Source: Cyanobacteriota bacterium
GTDB lineage: Bacteria > Cyanobacteriota > Cyanobacteriia > Cyanobacteriales > Microcoleaceae
Assembly (NCBI GenBank): GCA_025362325.1
Contig: JANYGO010000030.1
Span: 1 to 42,301, forward strand
Direction: 5' to 3'
Length of the DNA stretch: 42,301 nt
In this document: one piece after another, positions 7,601-16,252 of the stretch
Layout of the letters: every line of letters begins with the position of its first letter
Position numbering within the stretch: position 1 is the stretch's first letter
Position numbers and translations under genes: made by a program
Notes under the pieces: model-generated
The model's input: the letters and a program-made list of their open reading frames with translations, nothing else
Databases searched by the model: none
What the model was told of the DNA's origin: nothing

Positions 7601-10133
7601 TCGCACTTTCGAGAAAATCTATCTGCGGATTGTACACTGGCATTACCACCGAAATTTTCGGCAGCGCTTCCCCACAGGATTTTAACCGAGAAATCAAGTA
7701 ATCGCGCGATCGCACATTCCACTGATTCACCTCCAACCAAGCATCATACCTATCAATCGGTTTAGGAACCACAAAACCCGCAGGTGGCAGCAAATCCCCC
7801 GGCGCAGTAAACTGTTTTTGCTGCCGATAAATCTTCCCAAACTGGCGCATCACCTTGACAATTTCCCAAGGCATCGGCACAATTCTACCCAGACGCTGTT
7901 TTCTCTCCCTCGCCCGCTGCCGAATAGCCTCCACAAAACTCGAAAACTCCTCAAATTTATCAGCACTTCGCTGCCAAATATGGTAACGTCGCACCGTCAA
8001 TATTTGCGGCGCTTGAAAATACAAAATTTCCCCAGTTTCTAACTCAGCTTGCAGAGAAACGTGCCATTCACCCGGAGGCAAATCGACAAGGGCTTCAAAA
8101 CCACTTTCCGAACTGTTAACCCAGTCAGGAAACACTTCGCCGACATCTTTTCGTCGCAAACCGTAGGCGCATTCTACAGCAGTATCACCGCACAAAAAGC
8201 TTAATTTAGCAATTTTGCGATCGTGGTGACAACACCAACCTGCAAACAAAATTTGACCCTGAAGCTGTTCCCATATCACGGGTACATCTAACGATGCTTG
8301 AATCGTTGAAACCAACAGCGGATAAGCTGCCAAAAGATACCATTTACCACGCTCGTCTTGCGCTTCCAGCAGCACTTCGTGCCGTCCGGCAGGCGCTGCC
8401 AATTCAATTGTAAAGCCAGATTTATTTGCACCCGCAATATTAGAATGTGCTAGCGCTATATCGCTCCTTTCTATGCCGTAAACAGCGGCGAAACTCTTGC
8501 CTTCAATTCGGGCGCGGACTGCTTGAATCTCTTTTTTTCTGTGAAAAACCCAGCCCACAATTAGCAGGTTGGAATCGCAAACTTGCCAAGTAGTAGGTTT
8601 GTCTAGGGAAAAAACAAAGCTTGGGAAAAAATCGCGGATTCGGCGCTGAAATTCCCACCATCTTTCTCTCAGTTGCCACCAGTCCGAAGACTTGATGGCA
8701 GCAATTTCTGCCTGGAATCTTTCATTTTCCTGGCGCGATAGTTCCAAATCTTGCTGAGTTTGACTTTGTGCTGTTTCCAACCACAGTAACTCAGCTAACT
8801 TTTGCTCCAGCCTGAATTCTTTTTCTTCAAATTTTACCTGAGTCTTCCCTAATTCTGTTTCTAATTTCAAGACTTTTGCTAAAGCTATTTGAAATTGTGA
8901 TTCTTTGCCGGCAAGCTGTACCTGAGTTTGTCCTAATTCTGTTTCTAATTCCAGCAGTTTCGCCAAGGCTTCTTGAAAATGCGCTTCTTTGCCGGCAAGC
9001 TGTACCTGAGTTTGCCCTAATTCTGTTTCTAACTTCAGGACTTTTGTTAACGCTTCTTGAAATTGCGATGTTTGACCGGCAAGCAGTGCCTGAGTTTGTC
9101 CTAATTCTGTTTCTAATCCCAGCAGTTTTGCTAAAGCTTCTTGAAAATTTGTTTCTTTTCCTGCAAGCTGTACTTGAGTTTCTCCTAATTTTGTCTCCAA
9201 TCCCAACGCTTTTGTCTGGGCTTGGTGGAATTGTTCTTGCCACTGTTTGACTTCGGAATTGCTATTTTTTTGCTGTTTTTCCAGCAAGCGGATTTTTAGC
9301 CAATCTTCAAAAGGCCCGACAGAAGATGCTGGGAAGTGAATAATTTGATCGCTGGCTAACTTAGATTCGCTGCTGAGATTGCCCGCTTGGCTCTCCAAAA
9401 TTTGATATAGTTCTAATGCTTCGGGAAAATATTGTTCTATTAAACTCGGTCTGTGACTTTTGATAATATCATTGACTAATAAAGATTCTTCAAAATTGTC
9501 GGCTGGTATCGCACCTAAGTTAACATTAAATTTGTCGTTGACTCGATCGATAAACAGTTCGGGAGTGTTGCCGATCGGGTAAACGTTGGCCAGCAGACAG
9601 CGCTCGGGAAAACGTTCGTACAATTCTAAGACTTTTTGGTTGTAGTGCAGCCACATTTTTACTGCCATTTCGGGATTTTGCAGCAAGCTGACATCGGTTC
9701 CCCGGCGGTACAGCGAATCGACTACTTCCCAGGGCGATCGATAAACACAGATAAAATTAGCGTCTGGGAGCAAATTTAGCCAAAAATCCCAAAACAAAGC
9801 TGTTCGCGGGTCTTTCCAGCCCCAATGCTTGTGAGTTTGTTGATTTTGGTCGATCGCCCTTTTAGCAATTTCCACATCTGACGCTGCTACCGGAATCGTT
9901 TTTTCAAACGTACACCCGAGTTCATCAATGCCGTGCGATCGTAAAACACTCTTGTGAAACTCCACAAAATCAACATTCTCGAAATGACCTTTCACATTTC
10001 CGTCGGCCGGGCCAACTAACCTTTTGCCAATATCAACCCCGACTTTCTGAAACAAAGAAGCCGTTAAAGACGTACCGGAACGGTGCATTCCAGTAACAAT
10101 AAAAACCGACGGTTTGCTGTCATTTGTACTCAC
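4620..10133 (-). CDS. Giant multidomain sulfotransferase / GT2 / GT2 / GT4 glycosyltransferase
   Basis: The protein has about 1837 residues and several fused modules. Residues 1-270 are a sulfotransferase-like domain with the phosphosulfate loop GMHRSGTS (15-22). Residues 281-481 are a coiled coil with 28-residue repeats, ending in SSDWWQLRERWW. Two beta-sandwich-like modules (about 508-711) follow. GT2 domain 1 (about 825-1025) has VVMPVYNP and FLDNDDE. GT2 domain 2 (about 1085-1311) has LIIPTKNQ, FLNNDTE and GGFDEDNFAVAYNDADYG. A repetitive linker lies at about 1358-1431. A GT4 domain (about 1454-1831) has ESFPRVILEAMACDLPI. It probably assembles or decorates a long glycan chain at the cytoplasmic membrane. 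The start is uncertain: GTG at 10133 has GGAGGGAGAG five bases upstream and gives a family-like N-terminus, while TTG at 10166 adds 11 residues. It lies in one transcription unit with the methyltransferase and ABC exporter upstream. Confidence 0.9.
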   Translation of the reverse strand: MSTNDSKPSVFIVTGMHRSGTSLTASLFQKVGVDIGKRLVGPADGNVKGHFENVDFVEFHKSVLRSHGIDELGCTFEKTIPVAASDVEIAKRAIDQNQQTHKHWGWKDPRTALFWDFWLNLLPDANFICVYRSPWEVVDSLYRRGTDVSLLQNPEMAVKMWLHYNQKVLELYERFPERCLLANVYPIGNTPELFIDRVNDKFNVNLGAIPADNFEESLLVNDIIKSHRPSLIEQYFPEALELYQILESQAGNLSSESKLASDQIIHFPASSVGPFEDWLKIRLLEKQQKNSNSEVKQWQEQFHQAQTKALGLETKLGETQVQLAGKETNFQEALAKLLGLETELGQTQALLAGQTSQFQEALTKVLKLETELGQTQVQLAGKEAHFQEALAKLLELETELGQTQVQLAGKESQFQIALAKVLKLETELGKTQVKFEEKEFRLEQKLAELLWLETAQSQTQQDLELSRQENERFQAEIAAIKSSDWWQLRERWWEFQRRIRDFFPSFVFSLDKPTTWQVCDSNLLIVGWVFHRKKEIQAVRARIEGKSFAAVYGIERSDIALAHSNIAGANKSGFTIELAAPAGRHEVLLEAQDERGKWYLLAAYPLLVSTIQASLDVPVIWEQLQGQILFAGWCCHHDRKIAKLSFLCGDTAVECAYGLRRKDVGEVFPDWVNSSESGFEALVDLPPGEWHVSLQAELETGEILYFQAPQILTVRRYHIWQRSADKFEEFSSFVEAIRQRARERKQRLGRIVPMPWEIVKVMRQFGKIYRQQKQFTAPGDLLPPAGFVVPKPIDRYDAWLEVNQWNVRSRDYLISRLKSCGEALPKISVVMPVYNPQIDFLESAIDSVINQVYQNWELCIADDYSTDFTVAETLKDWAEKDDRIRITFRTENGNISAATNSAAALATGDIILFLDNDDELTPDALGEVALYFATHPTTDFLYSDDDKIDTKGRRFAPQFKPEWSPELLLSYMYLGHLCAVKKEIFEQIGGLRLGFEGSQDYDFALRATEISRRVAHLPLVLYHWRTAPGSTAVSGAAKPSSFSAGQQAIQDALNRRQIKGSVAQHAWAIKENLGIFAQDFPDDGPSVTLIIPTKNQVQLLKACIDSLAITTYKNYQIAVIDNESDDPKTREYLNQLNCQVLRIKNPEGKFSFAAINNRAVEQIDSEYVLFLNNDTEVITPRWLSQMVGYAQIPAVGAVGARLLYPDGRIQHAGIIHGLHHGLAGHAFKLMNSDNRGYLSQAMVTRNYSAVTAACTITPRQLFLELGGFDEDNFAVAYNDADYGYRLLERGYRCVYCPDAELLHKEGTSRGFTDNPQEVAAFRRKYAGKNDSFYSPHLSLEDEYFHIQPRRVFMKEQARLAADFVADLRDVTDVTDGGLAADFVGDLTDVTDGGLAASNVRDLTDVTDVTDGGLAADFVGDLTDVTDVTDLTDQEELRFADSRVLSVANTNNSIHPVKVLMCSNSLDFTGAPLHQYEIAVKLAAEGVIMPIVLCTTDGPLRQAYEQQRIEVIVRDNPLEHIYQRASYDEAIRSFSKEIESLKVDAIYANTLENFFVVDAARQIGIPAVWNVHESEPWQTYFNRFGSEIAARALECFRFPYKVIFVADATRDRYLPLNSHHNFTVIHNGLDLSKLKNLDNSELARKSLGIAAEDVVFLLLGTVCERKGQKDLVQALSLLPEKWHNQIRCFIVGDRPSIYSNKLADMVGELPEELRQRVTVVPETGEPGKYYKAADIFVCTSRVESFPRVILEAMACDLPIITSPVFGIKEQVRPGINGLFYTPDRPDELVAALISLLEDKLLRQQLAGNAKYVLDSLNTFEEMTQAYADIFCEAYFSSH
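5842..6063 (-). repeat. In-frame coding minisatellite in the giant glycosyltransferase
   Basis: About four imperfect units of roughly 50-66 bp encode GGLAADFVGDLTDVTDVTD and variants. Within units, a 9-bp subrepeat encoding Asp-Val-Thr varies in number. Every length change is a multiple of 3, so the frame is kept. It forms an acidic linker between GT2 domain 2 and the GT4 domain. Confidence 0.9.
8823..9215 (-). repeat. 84-bp coding repeats forming a 28-residue coiled-coil unit
   Basis: Five consecutive units of 28 residues start with LETELGQTQVQLAGKE and continue with a FQEALAKLL-type half. 28 residues is exactly four heptads, consistent with a parallel coiled coil. The repeats are inside the giant glycosyltransferase, between the sulfotransferase and beta-sandwich modules. 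Confidence 0.9.
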
Positions 10134-10175
10134 AATTTCTCTCCCTCCCCCTAATTCCCACACCAATTTTACTTG

Positions 10176-11705
10176 TTACTCTCCTGCTAAGCCCAGCAAC
10201 CGCCTGACTTGAAACCAAGCACTTCTCAGCTTCCAGAACTTGCTGCTTTCCATTGCCCCAACTCGACTTTGCGATTGCTCAAGTTCTTGCTTGACATTGA
10301 TTAGCATATTTCCAGTTTGCTCCAACTGCATTTGCACAGATACTAACTGAGTTTGAGTTTGCTCTAACTGTGCTTGAGTTGAAATTAATTGAGTTTGAGT
10401 TTCTTGCAACTTCGTGTGAGCCTCTTCTAACTTCGTTTCAGTAATCATTAACTTACTTTGACTTTGATCCCATTCTATCTTAGCCGCAGCTAATTGAGTC
10501 TCAATCAATTTAAGTTTGGTCTGAGTAGACCCCAACAAAGACTGCGACTCCCTTTGGTTCACCAGCGATTCCACAGTGCAGGTTTCCAGAATCCATTCCC
10601 AACCGTAGTTATTGATTGCTTTGACTGTTAACACATCCTGCCGCGCCACAGTGTTTTTCGGCAAATAACAGTTCCAACCAGACTGCAAAGCCACATCAGT
10701 TTCAAAATAGCCAGCCACATCCGGGCGATCGTAAAAAGGCTCGCACCTCTGAACAATCTTGTTGTTTACCAGCACTTGCACCTCCTCAATTCGACCGCCG
10801 ACATTCACATCAGCCGCCCATCCTTCCAGATACAAATTCTCCTTATTCGTAAAAGCAGCAACATCAATATATGCTTCCGGGTGGTGATTGAATTTCAACT
10901 CCGAAAAATCTCTAACCAGCTCATTTGTAACAACATACAAATCTTGAAACCTGCATATGCCTTTTTTGATGCGGTGCACAAAAGCTTTACCTCCACTAAC
11001 TTGCGCGACAATTTCTCTCACAAACTTTTCAGTTACATAAGTTGTGCCGTATTCCTCCTTATCCAAAGACTGACTTTCGCTTTGGGCACTAAACAAAATA
11101 CCGTTGGCAGGCATTTCTACACCAACAGCCCGCAAACACTCATCGTGAACGCTGAACATCAAAATGCCATTAGGAGTCAATAAATCGTACAAGTTTTGTA
11201 GCCAACTCGTAAAAGTTCTTTCCGGCATATGGCTGAAAAAAGAATTAGCCAGAATGCAGTCAAACTTTCGGTCAATTAAATATTTTTCTGGTTTTCCCGT
11301 CGAGACAATACCATTAACGCCCAAGTATTCAGTTTGAAACTTGACCGCATTAGCATAAATATCAGAAACCCAAATTTGTGACGGCGGTATTTCCTGAATC
11401 AAAAACCGCGTAAATCGGCCGTAACCGCAGGCAAAATCTAGAAAAGACGGTACATTTTCAAAACCGCCCAAATGCCAATCTACGACTTGTTTTACCGTAT
11501 CCAGGATGCGGCGCCCGATCGCATAATAGCGCACCAAAGCCCGATCGCGATCGTCTTTGACATTGTTCAAGGCAAACAAATACATTTCATCGTCTTCGCA
11601 GATATTCAGTTTAAAATCTTCGGGAAACTTAGCTTGCTCTCGAATAAATGCTTTGATTACCGGATTTTGGACTAAATCTAAATCGATCTCGCTCATTATT
11701 TTCAT
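10176..11705 (-). CDS. SAM-dependent methyltransferase with C-terminal coiled coil
   Basis: This is a 509-residue protein. Residues about 75-215 are a class I methyltransferase core: FLDFACGYGRFTRFLIQEIP is motif I, IWVSDIYANAVKFQ motif II, and DCILANSFFSHMPERTF and LTPNGILMFSVHDECL are later motifs. Residues about 275-370 form a beta-rich module like those in the giant glycosyltransferase next door (LYLEGWAADVNVGGRIEEVQ). Residues about 385-480 are a coiled coil of TQTQL heptads, ending in MESSKFWKLRSAWFQ, which matches SSDWWQLRERWWEFQ in the neighbour. It probably methylates the glycan, perhaps capping its non-reducing end to control chain length before export, by analogy with WbdD-type enzymes; that role is inference. 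It starts 6 bp after the wzt stop, so it is translationally coupled. An ATG three codons in is an alternative start. Confidence 0.87.
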   Translation of the reverse strand: MKIMSEIDLDLVQNPVIKAFIREQAKFPEDFKLNICEDDEMYLFALNNVKDDRDRALVRYYAIGRRILDTVKQVVDWHLGGFENVPSFLDFACGYGRFTRFLIQEIPPSQIWVSDIYANAVKFQTEYLGVNGIVSTGKPEKYLIDRKFDCILANSFFSHMPERTFTSWLQNLYDLLTPNGILMFSVHDECLRAVGVEMPANGILFSAQSESQSLDKEEYGTTYVTEKFVREIVAQVSGGKAFVHRIKKGICRFQDLYVVTNELVRDFSELKFNHHPEAYIDVAAFTNKENLYLEGWAADVNVGGRIEEVQVLVNNKIVQRCEPFYDRPDVAGYFETDVALQSGWNCYLPKNTVARQDVLTVKAINNYGWEWILETCTVESLVNQRESQSLLGSTQTKLKLIETQLAAAKIEWDQSQSKLMITETKLEEAHTKLQETQTQLISTQAQLEQTQTQLVSVQMQLEQTGNMLINVKQELEQSQSRVGAMESSKFWKLRSAWFQVRRLLGLAGE

Positions 11706-11711
11706 AAAATT

Positions 11712-13124
11712 TTAGATCGCTTCGGTGGACGCCTCTTGCACCAGAGAATCAGAATTAACAACAGTTAAACACGGTTCGATCAGCAAGTCAACGATGCCGT
11801 TACCGCAGGACTCAGTACAAGACTGAACTCTAAACATCGCCACATCAACGCAGCGATCCAGATAAGTTAAATCCCCATCTACCGTTCCCACAACCCCCGC
11901 ATTCAAAAAATAAACTCCGGGATTCAGCAAACATTTAAACTGAAACTTAACTACAATTGTCGTTCCTGCTTCCACAAACCTAACTGACTGAGTAGAAGCC
12001 TTCAAAGAAGCACCAGCCAACTCAAAACCGCTAATCGTTTTAATCAACATTCCAAACCTAACTTTGGAAGTTGACCGCGAGAAAGTGACAGAGTAAGTGT
12101 AAACATAATCTTGACGACCAATCAAGTGATTTACCACAGTTCCCTTCCGCGTCTCGATGCGAGGGTTAATAATTTCCGCTCCGCGAGACGGATAGCGCAC
12201 CGTATTCGACGGTATCATCCCCGGATCGTAAAATTCATCGTAATATTCCTTGGTTTTGGAGACATACTGCTCCGGTTTAACCTCTATCTTTGTGGTTTCT
12301 AAATGAGCATCCTGAAGATTGTTTTCACTTTCCTGCTTGGTAAGTTGGTTGAGAACTCGAATATCTGACTTCAACTCCCTCACCTTGTCCGGCTCGGCAT
12401 AAATCAGCTTTTGATACTTAGAAATTATCACCTTCGGCGTGTGAGCCAGCAGCAATTCTCCGCTATCCATTAAAATCGCCGAGGTACAAAGTTGTACCAC
12501 AGAAGTAGCAGCGTGAGACACAAATAAAATCGTGCCGCCACCTTCCTGAATGCTTTGCAAGCGAGCAAAACACTTGCGCTGAAAAGCTTCGTCGCCCACC
12601 GAAAGCGCCTCGTCAACCACCAAAATATCCGGCTCAACGCTAGTCGCAACGGCAAAAGCCAGCCTGACAAACATACCGCTAGAATAAGTTTTAACTGGCT
12701 GGTCGATGAAATCTCCGATATCAGCAAAAGCAGCTATTTCGTCAAACTTTTCTTCAGTTTCTTTTTGAGTGAATCCCAGTATCTGAGCGTTGAAAAATAC
12801 ATTTTGCCGCCCGGTAAATTCCGGGTTAAACCCGCTTCCGAGTTCCAACAAAGCGGAGACTCGCCCTTTCACATCCACGCTGCCGGCGGTGGGCGTCAGC
12901 GTCCCCACAATTATTTGCAAAAGAGTGCTTTTTCCCGAACCGTTGCGACCGACGATTCCCAGAGTTTGTCCCTGATGAATTTCCAGATTGATGTCCTGCA
13001 AGGCCCAAAATTCGTCAGCGAGTTTTTTGCTGGGGTAAATAATTTCCTTTAAGCGGTCTCCTGGACGATCGTACCGCTTAAAGCATTTGGAAACATTTTT
13101 TAATGAAATTACATTTTCTGTCAT
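11712..13124 (-). CDS. Polysaccharide ABC exporter ATP-binding protein (Wzt-like)
   Basis: The 470-residue protein has an ABC ATPase domain in residues 1-240 with Walker A GRNGSGKST (59-67), signature YSSGM (147-151) and Walker B DILVVDEAL (about 166-174), followed by the SVGD and SHA (H-loop) elements. The inserted ALLELGSGFNPEFTGRQN segment is typical of the Wzt/TagH/KpsT-type subfamily. Residues about 290-455 form a beta-rich C-terminal domain like the Wzt carbohydrate-binding domain, which recognises the modified chain end and makes export substrate-specific. Its partner is the permease encoded just upstream, together forming the exporter in the cytoplasmic membrane. It overlaps nothing and is followed after 6 bp by the methyltransferase whose product it may recognise. 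Confidence 0.95.
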   Translation of the reverse strand: MTENVISLKNVSKCFKRYDRPGDRLKEIIYPSKKLADEFWALQDINLEIHQGQTLGIVGRNGSGKSTLLQIIVGTLTPTAGSVDVKGRVSALLELGSGFNPEFTGRQNVFFNAQILGFTQKETEEKFDEIAAFADIGDFIDQPVKTYSSGMFVRLAFAVATSVEPDILVVDEALSVGDEAFQRKCFARLQSIQEGGGTILFVSHAATSVVQLCTSAILMDSGELLLAHTPKVIISKYQKLIYAEPDKVRELKSDIRVLNQLTKQESENNLQDAHLETTKIEVKPEQYVSKTKEYYDEFYDPGMIPSNTVRYPSRGAEIINPRIETRKGTVVNHLIGRQDYVYTYSVTFSRSTSKVRFGMLIKTISGFELAGASLKASTQSVRFVEAGTTIVVKFQFKCLLNPGVYFLNAGVVGTVDGDLTYLDRCVDVAMFRVQSCTESCGNGIVDLLIEPCLTVVNSDSLVQEASTEAI

Positions 13125-13198
13125 TGGCGGCAGTCAATCGACTTGAGATTTTCCATTGGGGATTTGAGATTGATATTATGTCCGCTCTCACTAAAAAT

Positions 13199-13262
13199 AG
13201 GTTTGTAGTGAGGACTTTAGTCCTCTGATTTTTATGAGGACTAAAGTCCGAACGATCAAACC
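13199..13262. repeat. Interspersed palindromic repeat, single copy
   Basis: This copy reads GGTTTGTAGTGAGGACTTTA then GTCCTC, a short spacer, GAGGACTAAAGTCC and a degenerate right end closing in CAAACC. The left arm is intact and the right arm is partly decayed. It sits between the wzm-like and wzt-like genes, splitting what would otherwise be a tight operon. Confidence 0.85.
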
Positions 13263-13310
13263 TTTATTGGGATTTTAGATTAAAGAATTGACTTTCGATC
13301 TCAAACTAAT

Positions 13311-14171
13311 TTACAGCACGTCAGCAAAAGCGGGACGCAAACGCCGGTAAACGGCAAAACCTCCCCAAAATATAGCAGCAGAAATCAGCGTGGCGACACC
13401 CCATTCGCCCCAGTGCTTGACTTCTCCAAGCAGTATCAGATCTCGGTAAACTTCTGAGATGGCGGCCATTGGATTCAGCCAAAATATCCATACTCGCCAC
13501 TCTTCGGGGATGATGGATGCTGGATAGACGATCGGCGTCAGATAAAACCAAAAATTTAGAATAACACCTAAAGTCTGAGGAATGTCTCGCAAAAACACAG
13601 TCAAACCCGCTGTCAAATATCCCAAGCCCGCTGTGAGCAGCAACTGAGGCACCCAAACCAGTGGCAGCAAAAGTAAAGTAGCGTTGAGCTTTTGCGTTGA
13701 CACTGCTACGATCACAATCAAAGCTGCTAAACCGAGAGAACTTTCAATAAAAGCTGTAAAAATCGGCACTAGCGGCAGCAAACCCAGGGGAAATACCACT
13801 TTTTTCACTAAATTCGGCTGTCCCACCACCGATACTCCCGACTTGATCAAACCGCTGGTGAAAGCACTCCAAGGCAGCAAACCTGCAAACAGCCAGACTC
13901 CAAAAGTAATGTCGCTGTTTTCGGGGAAACCTGCCAGCTTCAGCTTTACCTTAAGAACGATCGAGAATACGTATGTGTAAATCACCAATTGCGATAGCTG
14001 ATTCAGCAGCGGCCACAAATTGCCCAGAATTGAGCCTTTGTATTGAGCTTCTAAGTCCCGCCGCACCAATGTTAGCAGCAGATTGAGCTTCGCCCATCGC
14101 TGGCTGCTTGCCGGCAGCCTGCCGCGGGCTGTTCGGGCTTTTTGGGCAACTCCTTTCACCGTTTTCAGCAA
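13311..14171 (-). CDS. Polysaccharide ABC exporter permease (Wzm-like, ABC-2 type)
   Basis: The 286-residue protein has about six membrane segments: near 55-75 (LLNQLSQLVIYTYVFSIVL), 92-115, 130-160, 165-195, 205-230 and 255-275. It carries the family start LTLVRRDLEAQYKGSILGNL and the C-terminal WLNPMAAISEVYRDLIL region. It would form the transmembrane channel that moves a lipid-linked polysaccharide across the cytoplasmic membrane with the Wzt-like ATPase encoded downstream. The start is TTG at 14171, because the frame is closed by TGA just upstream and AGGG lies eight bases before the TTG; a GTG four codons later is the only near alternative. It is the first gene of the polysaccharide block, 186 bp from the ATPase gene. 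Confidence 0.92.
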   Translation of the reverse strand: MLKTVKGVAQKARTARGRLPASSQRWAKLNLLLTLVRRDLEAQYKGSILGNLWPLLNQLSQLVIYTYVFSIVLKVKLKLAGFPENSDITFGVWLFAGLLPWSAFTSGLIKSGVSVVGQPNLVKKVVFPLGLLPLVPIFTAFIESSLGLAALIVIVAVSTQKLNATLLLLPLVWVPQLLLTAGLGYLTAGLTVFLRDIPQTLGVILNFWFYLTPIVYPASIIPEEWRVWIFWLNPMAAISEVYRDLILLGEVKHWGEWGVATLISAAIFWGGFAVYRRLRPAFADVL

Positions 14172-14313
14172 TTTTTTCGCCCTCGTTCACTACCTTCACA
14201 CCTAAATCAACTCAAGCTACAATTGTGCAGCTTTTGCTAAACCGCAATTATTCCACAGCCCCGCCACTTTGATCAAGCATCTGTCACTCGGGCACAGGAA
14301 GTCGCAGGTTATT

Positions 14314-14862
14314 TTAGCCGATCGCCGATCGCACTGCCGAACCGATCGCTAGTTTTTGCTCATCATCGTAGCCCCACCGCTGAAAAAATTCCTCATACTC
14401 GCCGCTGGAATTCTGCAAACTTGCTAGCATTTGCGACGCTATAGTTTGACAGGCGGGCATTTGCAAGATTTTAATTAAATTGCGCGATCGCTCCTGAACT
14501 CTAGCAGAACCCGCAGCCATTTCCTCGCTTTGGTGGCGCGAATGATACACAACCATCGCCGCCGACATCGCCACATTTTTCACCAACAGTTCTGCTACGA
14601 TCTCAGGAGCCGATCGCAGCGCCTCGATCACTCCGGGTGACGGCCGATCTGCATCCGGTCCATCCTCCGTCGTCAGATAGGTGACAAAAAACCCCCTAGC
14701 ACCGTTCTGAGTTTTCACCAGAGATGTAACAGCTTGCTCAATTTGGGCTTGTGAAAGTCGCTCGGCCTCAATTTCCGACAATAAAGATTGAGTCAGCTCG
14801 ATCGCCCCCTCAAAAGTTATACTTTCCGATGCTAATAAAGAAGATGGAATACTCATAAACAT
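14314..14862 (-). CDS. Conserved cyanobacterial hypothetical protein
   Basis: This 182-residue protein is soluble, mostly helical and free of cysteine-pair or catalytic motifs I can recognise. It has LTQSLLSEIEAERLSQAQIE near the N-terminus, a GARGFFVTYLTTEDGPDADR stretch around residues 55-75, and a helical C-terminal half ending FQRWGYDDEQKLAIGSAVRS. There is no signal peptide or membrane segment. I do not recognise the family and assign no function. It is divergent from ruvB (57 bp between starts), so the two share a promoter region. Codon use and GC look like its neighbours. ATG at 14862 or the ATG two codons later could be the start. Confidence 0.75.
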   Translation of the reverse strand: MFMSIPSSLLASESITFEGAIELTQSLLSEIEAERLSQAQIEQAVTSLVKTQNGARGFFVTYLTTEDGPDADRPSPGVIEALRSAPEIVAELLVKNVAMSAAMVVYHSRHQSEEMAAGSARVQERSRNLIKILQMPACQTIASQMLASLQNSSGEYEEFFQRWGYDDEQKLAIGSAVRSAIG

Positions 14863-14919
14863 ACTCGGTAATTATCAAGACTATTGTAAACAATTCTCGC
14901 TGCTCGATCGCAAATAAAT

Positions 14920-16020
14920 ATGGCAATTATCTCATCCAAACAACAGCCTCCCGACCCAAATCTACCCGAAGACATAGCCCCGACCCCCCGCAAACAAGCA
15001 GCCAAACCCCAGACGGAATCGCTACTAGAATCGCAAGAACTACCCGACGAAATCAACAGCAAACAAGACGACAAAATCCGTCCCCAGCGGTTAGCTGAAT
15101 ACATCGGGCAAAAAGACTTGAGAGAAGTTTTGGCGATCGCAATTGCAGCAGCCAAATCCCGCGGCGAACCGATGGATCACCTGTTACTGTACGGGCCGCC
15201 GGGGTTAGGCAAAACCACAATGTCGCTAATTCTAGCAGCAGAAATGGAAGTAGAATGCAAAATCACCACCGCCCCCGCCCTAGAAAAACCGCGAGATATT
15301 GTCGGATTGCTGATCAACCTCAAAGCAGGCGACGTGCTGTTTATCGACGAAATTCACCGCTTATCTAAAGTTACAGAAGAAATCCTGTATCCAGCAATGG
15401 AAGACTGCCGTTTAGATATTACGATCGGTCAAGGAAAAAGCGCCAAAATCCGCAGCATTCCGCTGAAACCCTTTACCTTAGTAGGCGCAACCACAAAAGT
15501 TGGGTCACTGACAGCTCCATTGCGCGATCGTTTCGGCTTGATCCAAAGATTGCGCTACTACGAAATAGACGAACTTAGTCTAATTGTCCAAAGAACCGCC
15601 CAAGTTCTCGACACTCAAATCACCCCAGAAGGAGCCTTAGAAATTGCCCGCCGAGCTCGCGGAACACCCCGCATCGCCAACCGTTTGCTGCGGCGAGTTA
15701 GAGACTACAGTGAAGTCAAAAAATTAAAACCAATCACCGCCGAAGTTGCATCAATTGCCCTCGAATTGTTCAACGTCGATCCGCTAGGTTTGGATTGGAC
15801 AGATCGGTGTCTTTTGACAGCAATGATCGAAAATTTTAACGGCGGGCCGGTTGGTTTAGAAACTATTGCGGCTTCCACAGGAGAAGACACTCAAACAATT
15901 GAGGATGTTTATGAACCGTATTTAATGCAAATCGGATTTTTGCAGCGGACAAGTCGCGGGAGAATTGCCACAGCGGCTGCTTGGAAACATTTAGGTTTTG
16001 TCTCGCCTAAATTATTGTAA
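14920..16020 (+). CDS. ruvB: Holliday junction branch migration helicase RuvB
   Basis: The 366-residue protein is a complete RuvB. It has a cyanobacteria-typical unstructured N-terminal extension (about 1-50) followed by [20 protein letters not shown]. Walker A is GPPGLGKTT (92-100), Walker B is LFIDEIHR (140-147), sensor 1 is [19 protein letters not shown], and the arginine finger/sensor 2 region is [19 protein letters not shown]. The C-terminal winged helix ends [20 protein letters not shown]. RuvB is the hexameric ATPase that drives branch migration with RuvA during recombinational repair. ruvA and ruvC are not nearby, which is normal for cyanobacteria. recN lies 1.4 kb downstream on the same strand. 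Confidence 0.97.
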   Translation: MAIISSKQQPPDPNLPEDIAPTPRKQAAKPQTESLLESQELPDEINSKQDDKIRPQRLAEYIGQKDLREVLAIAIAAAKSRGEPMDHLLLYGPPGLGKTTMSLILAAEMEVECKITTAPALEKPRDIVGLLINLKAGDVLFIDEIHRLSKVTEEILYPAMEDCRLDITIGQGKSAKIRSIPLKPFTLVGATTKVGSLTAPLRDRFGLIQRLRYYEIDELSLIVQRTAQVLDTQITPEGALEIARRARGTPRIANRLLRRVRDYSEVKKLKPITAEVASIALELFNVDPLGLDWTDRCLLTAMIENFNGGPVGLETIAASTGEDTQTIEDVYEPYLMQIGFLQRTSRGRIATAAAWKHLGFVSPKLL

Positions 16021-16252
16021 CTTGCACGCTCTCGCTTCTTGGTGTTGCTAAAAAAGAAAATCAAGCAATTAAAACTGTGGACGATTAAAAAAATCCTTCA
16101 CGAGAGGATGCTGTTTAACAAAACCTAGAACACCCAGGAAGCTATCTATGAGGGCGGTAGCAAGAGGCGATCGATGAGTTCCAAAATGTGGGACGTTAGC
16201 TACACTAGACTAAAGCCAATTGCCTTTGTAACTCATTTCCCAATAGCTACCT

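Noticed and set aside
8876..9250. 124-codon hydrophobic plus-strand frame
   Set aside because: Shadow of the 28-residue coiled-coil repeats on the other strand; its leucine-rich look comes from the antisense of Gln/Glu codons.
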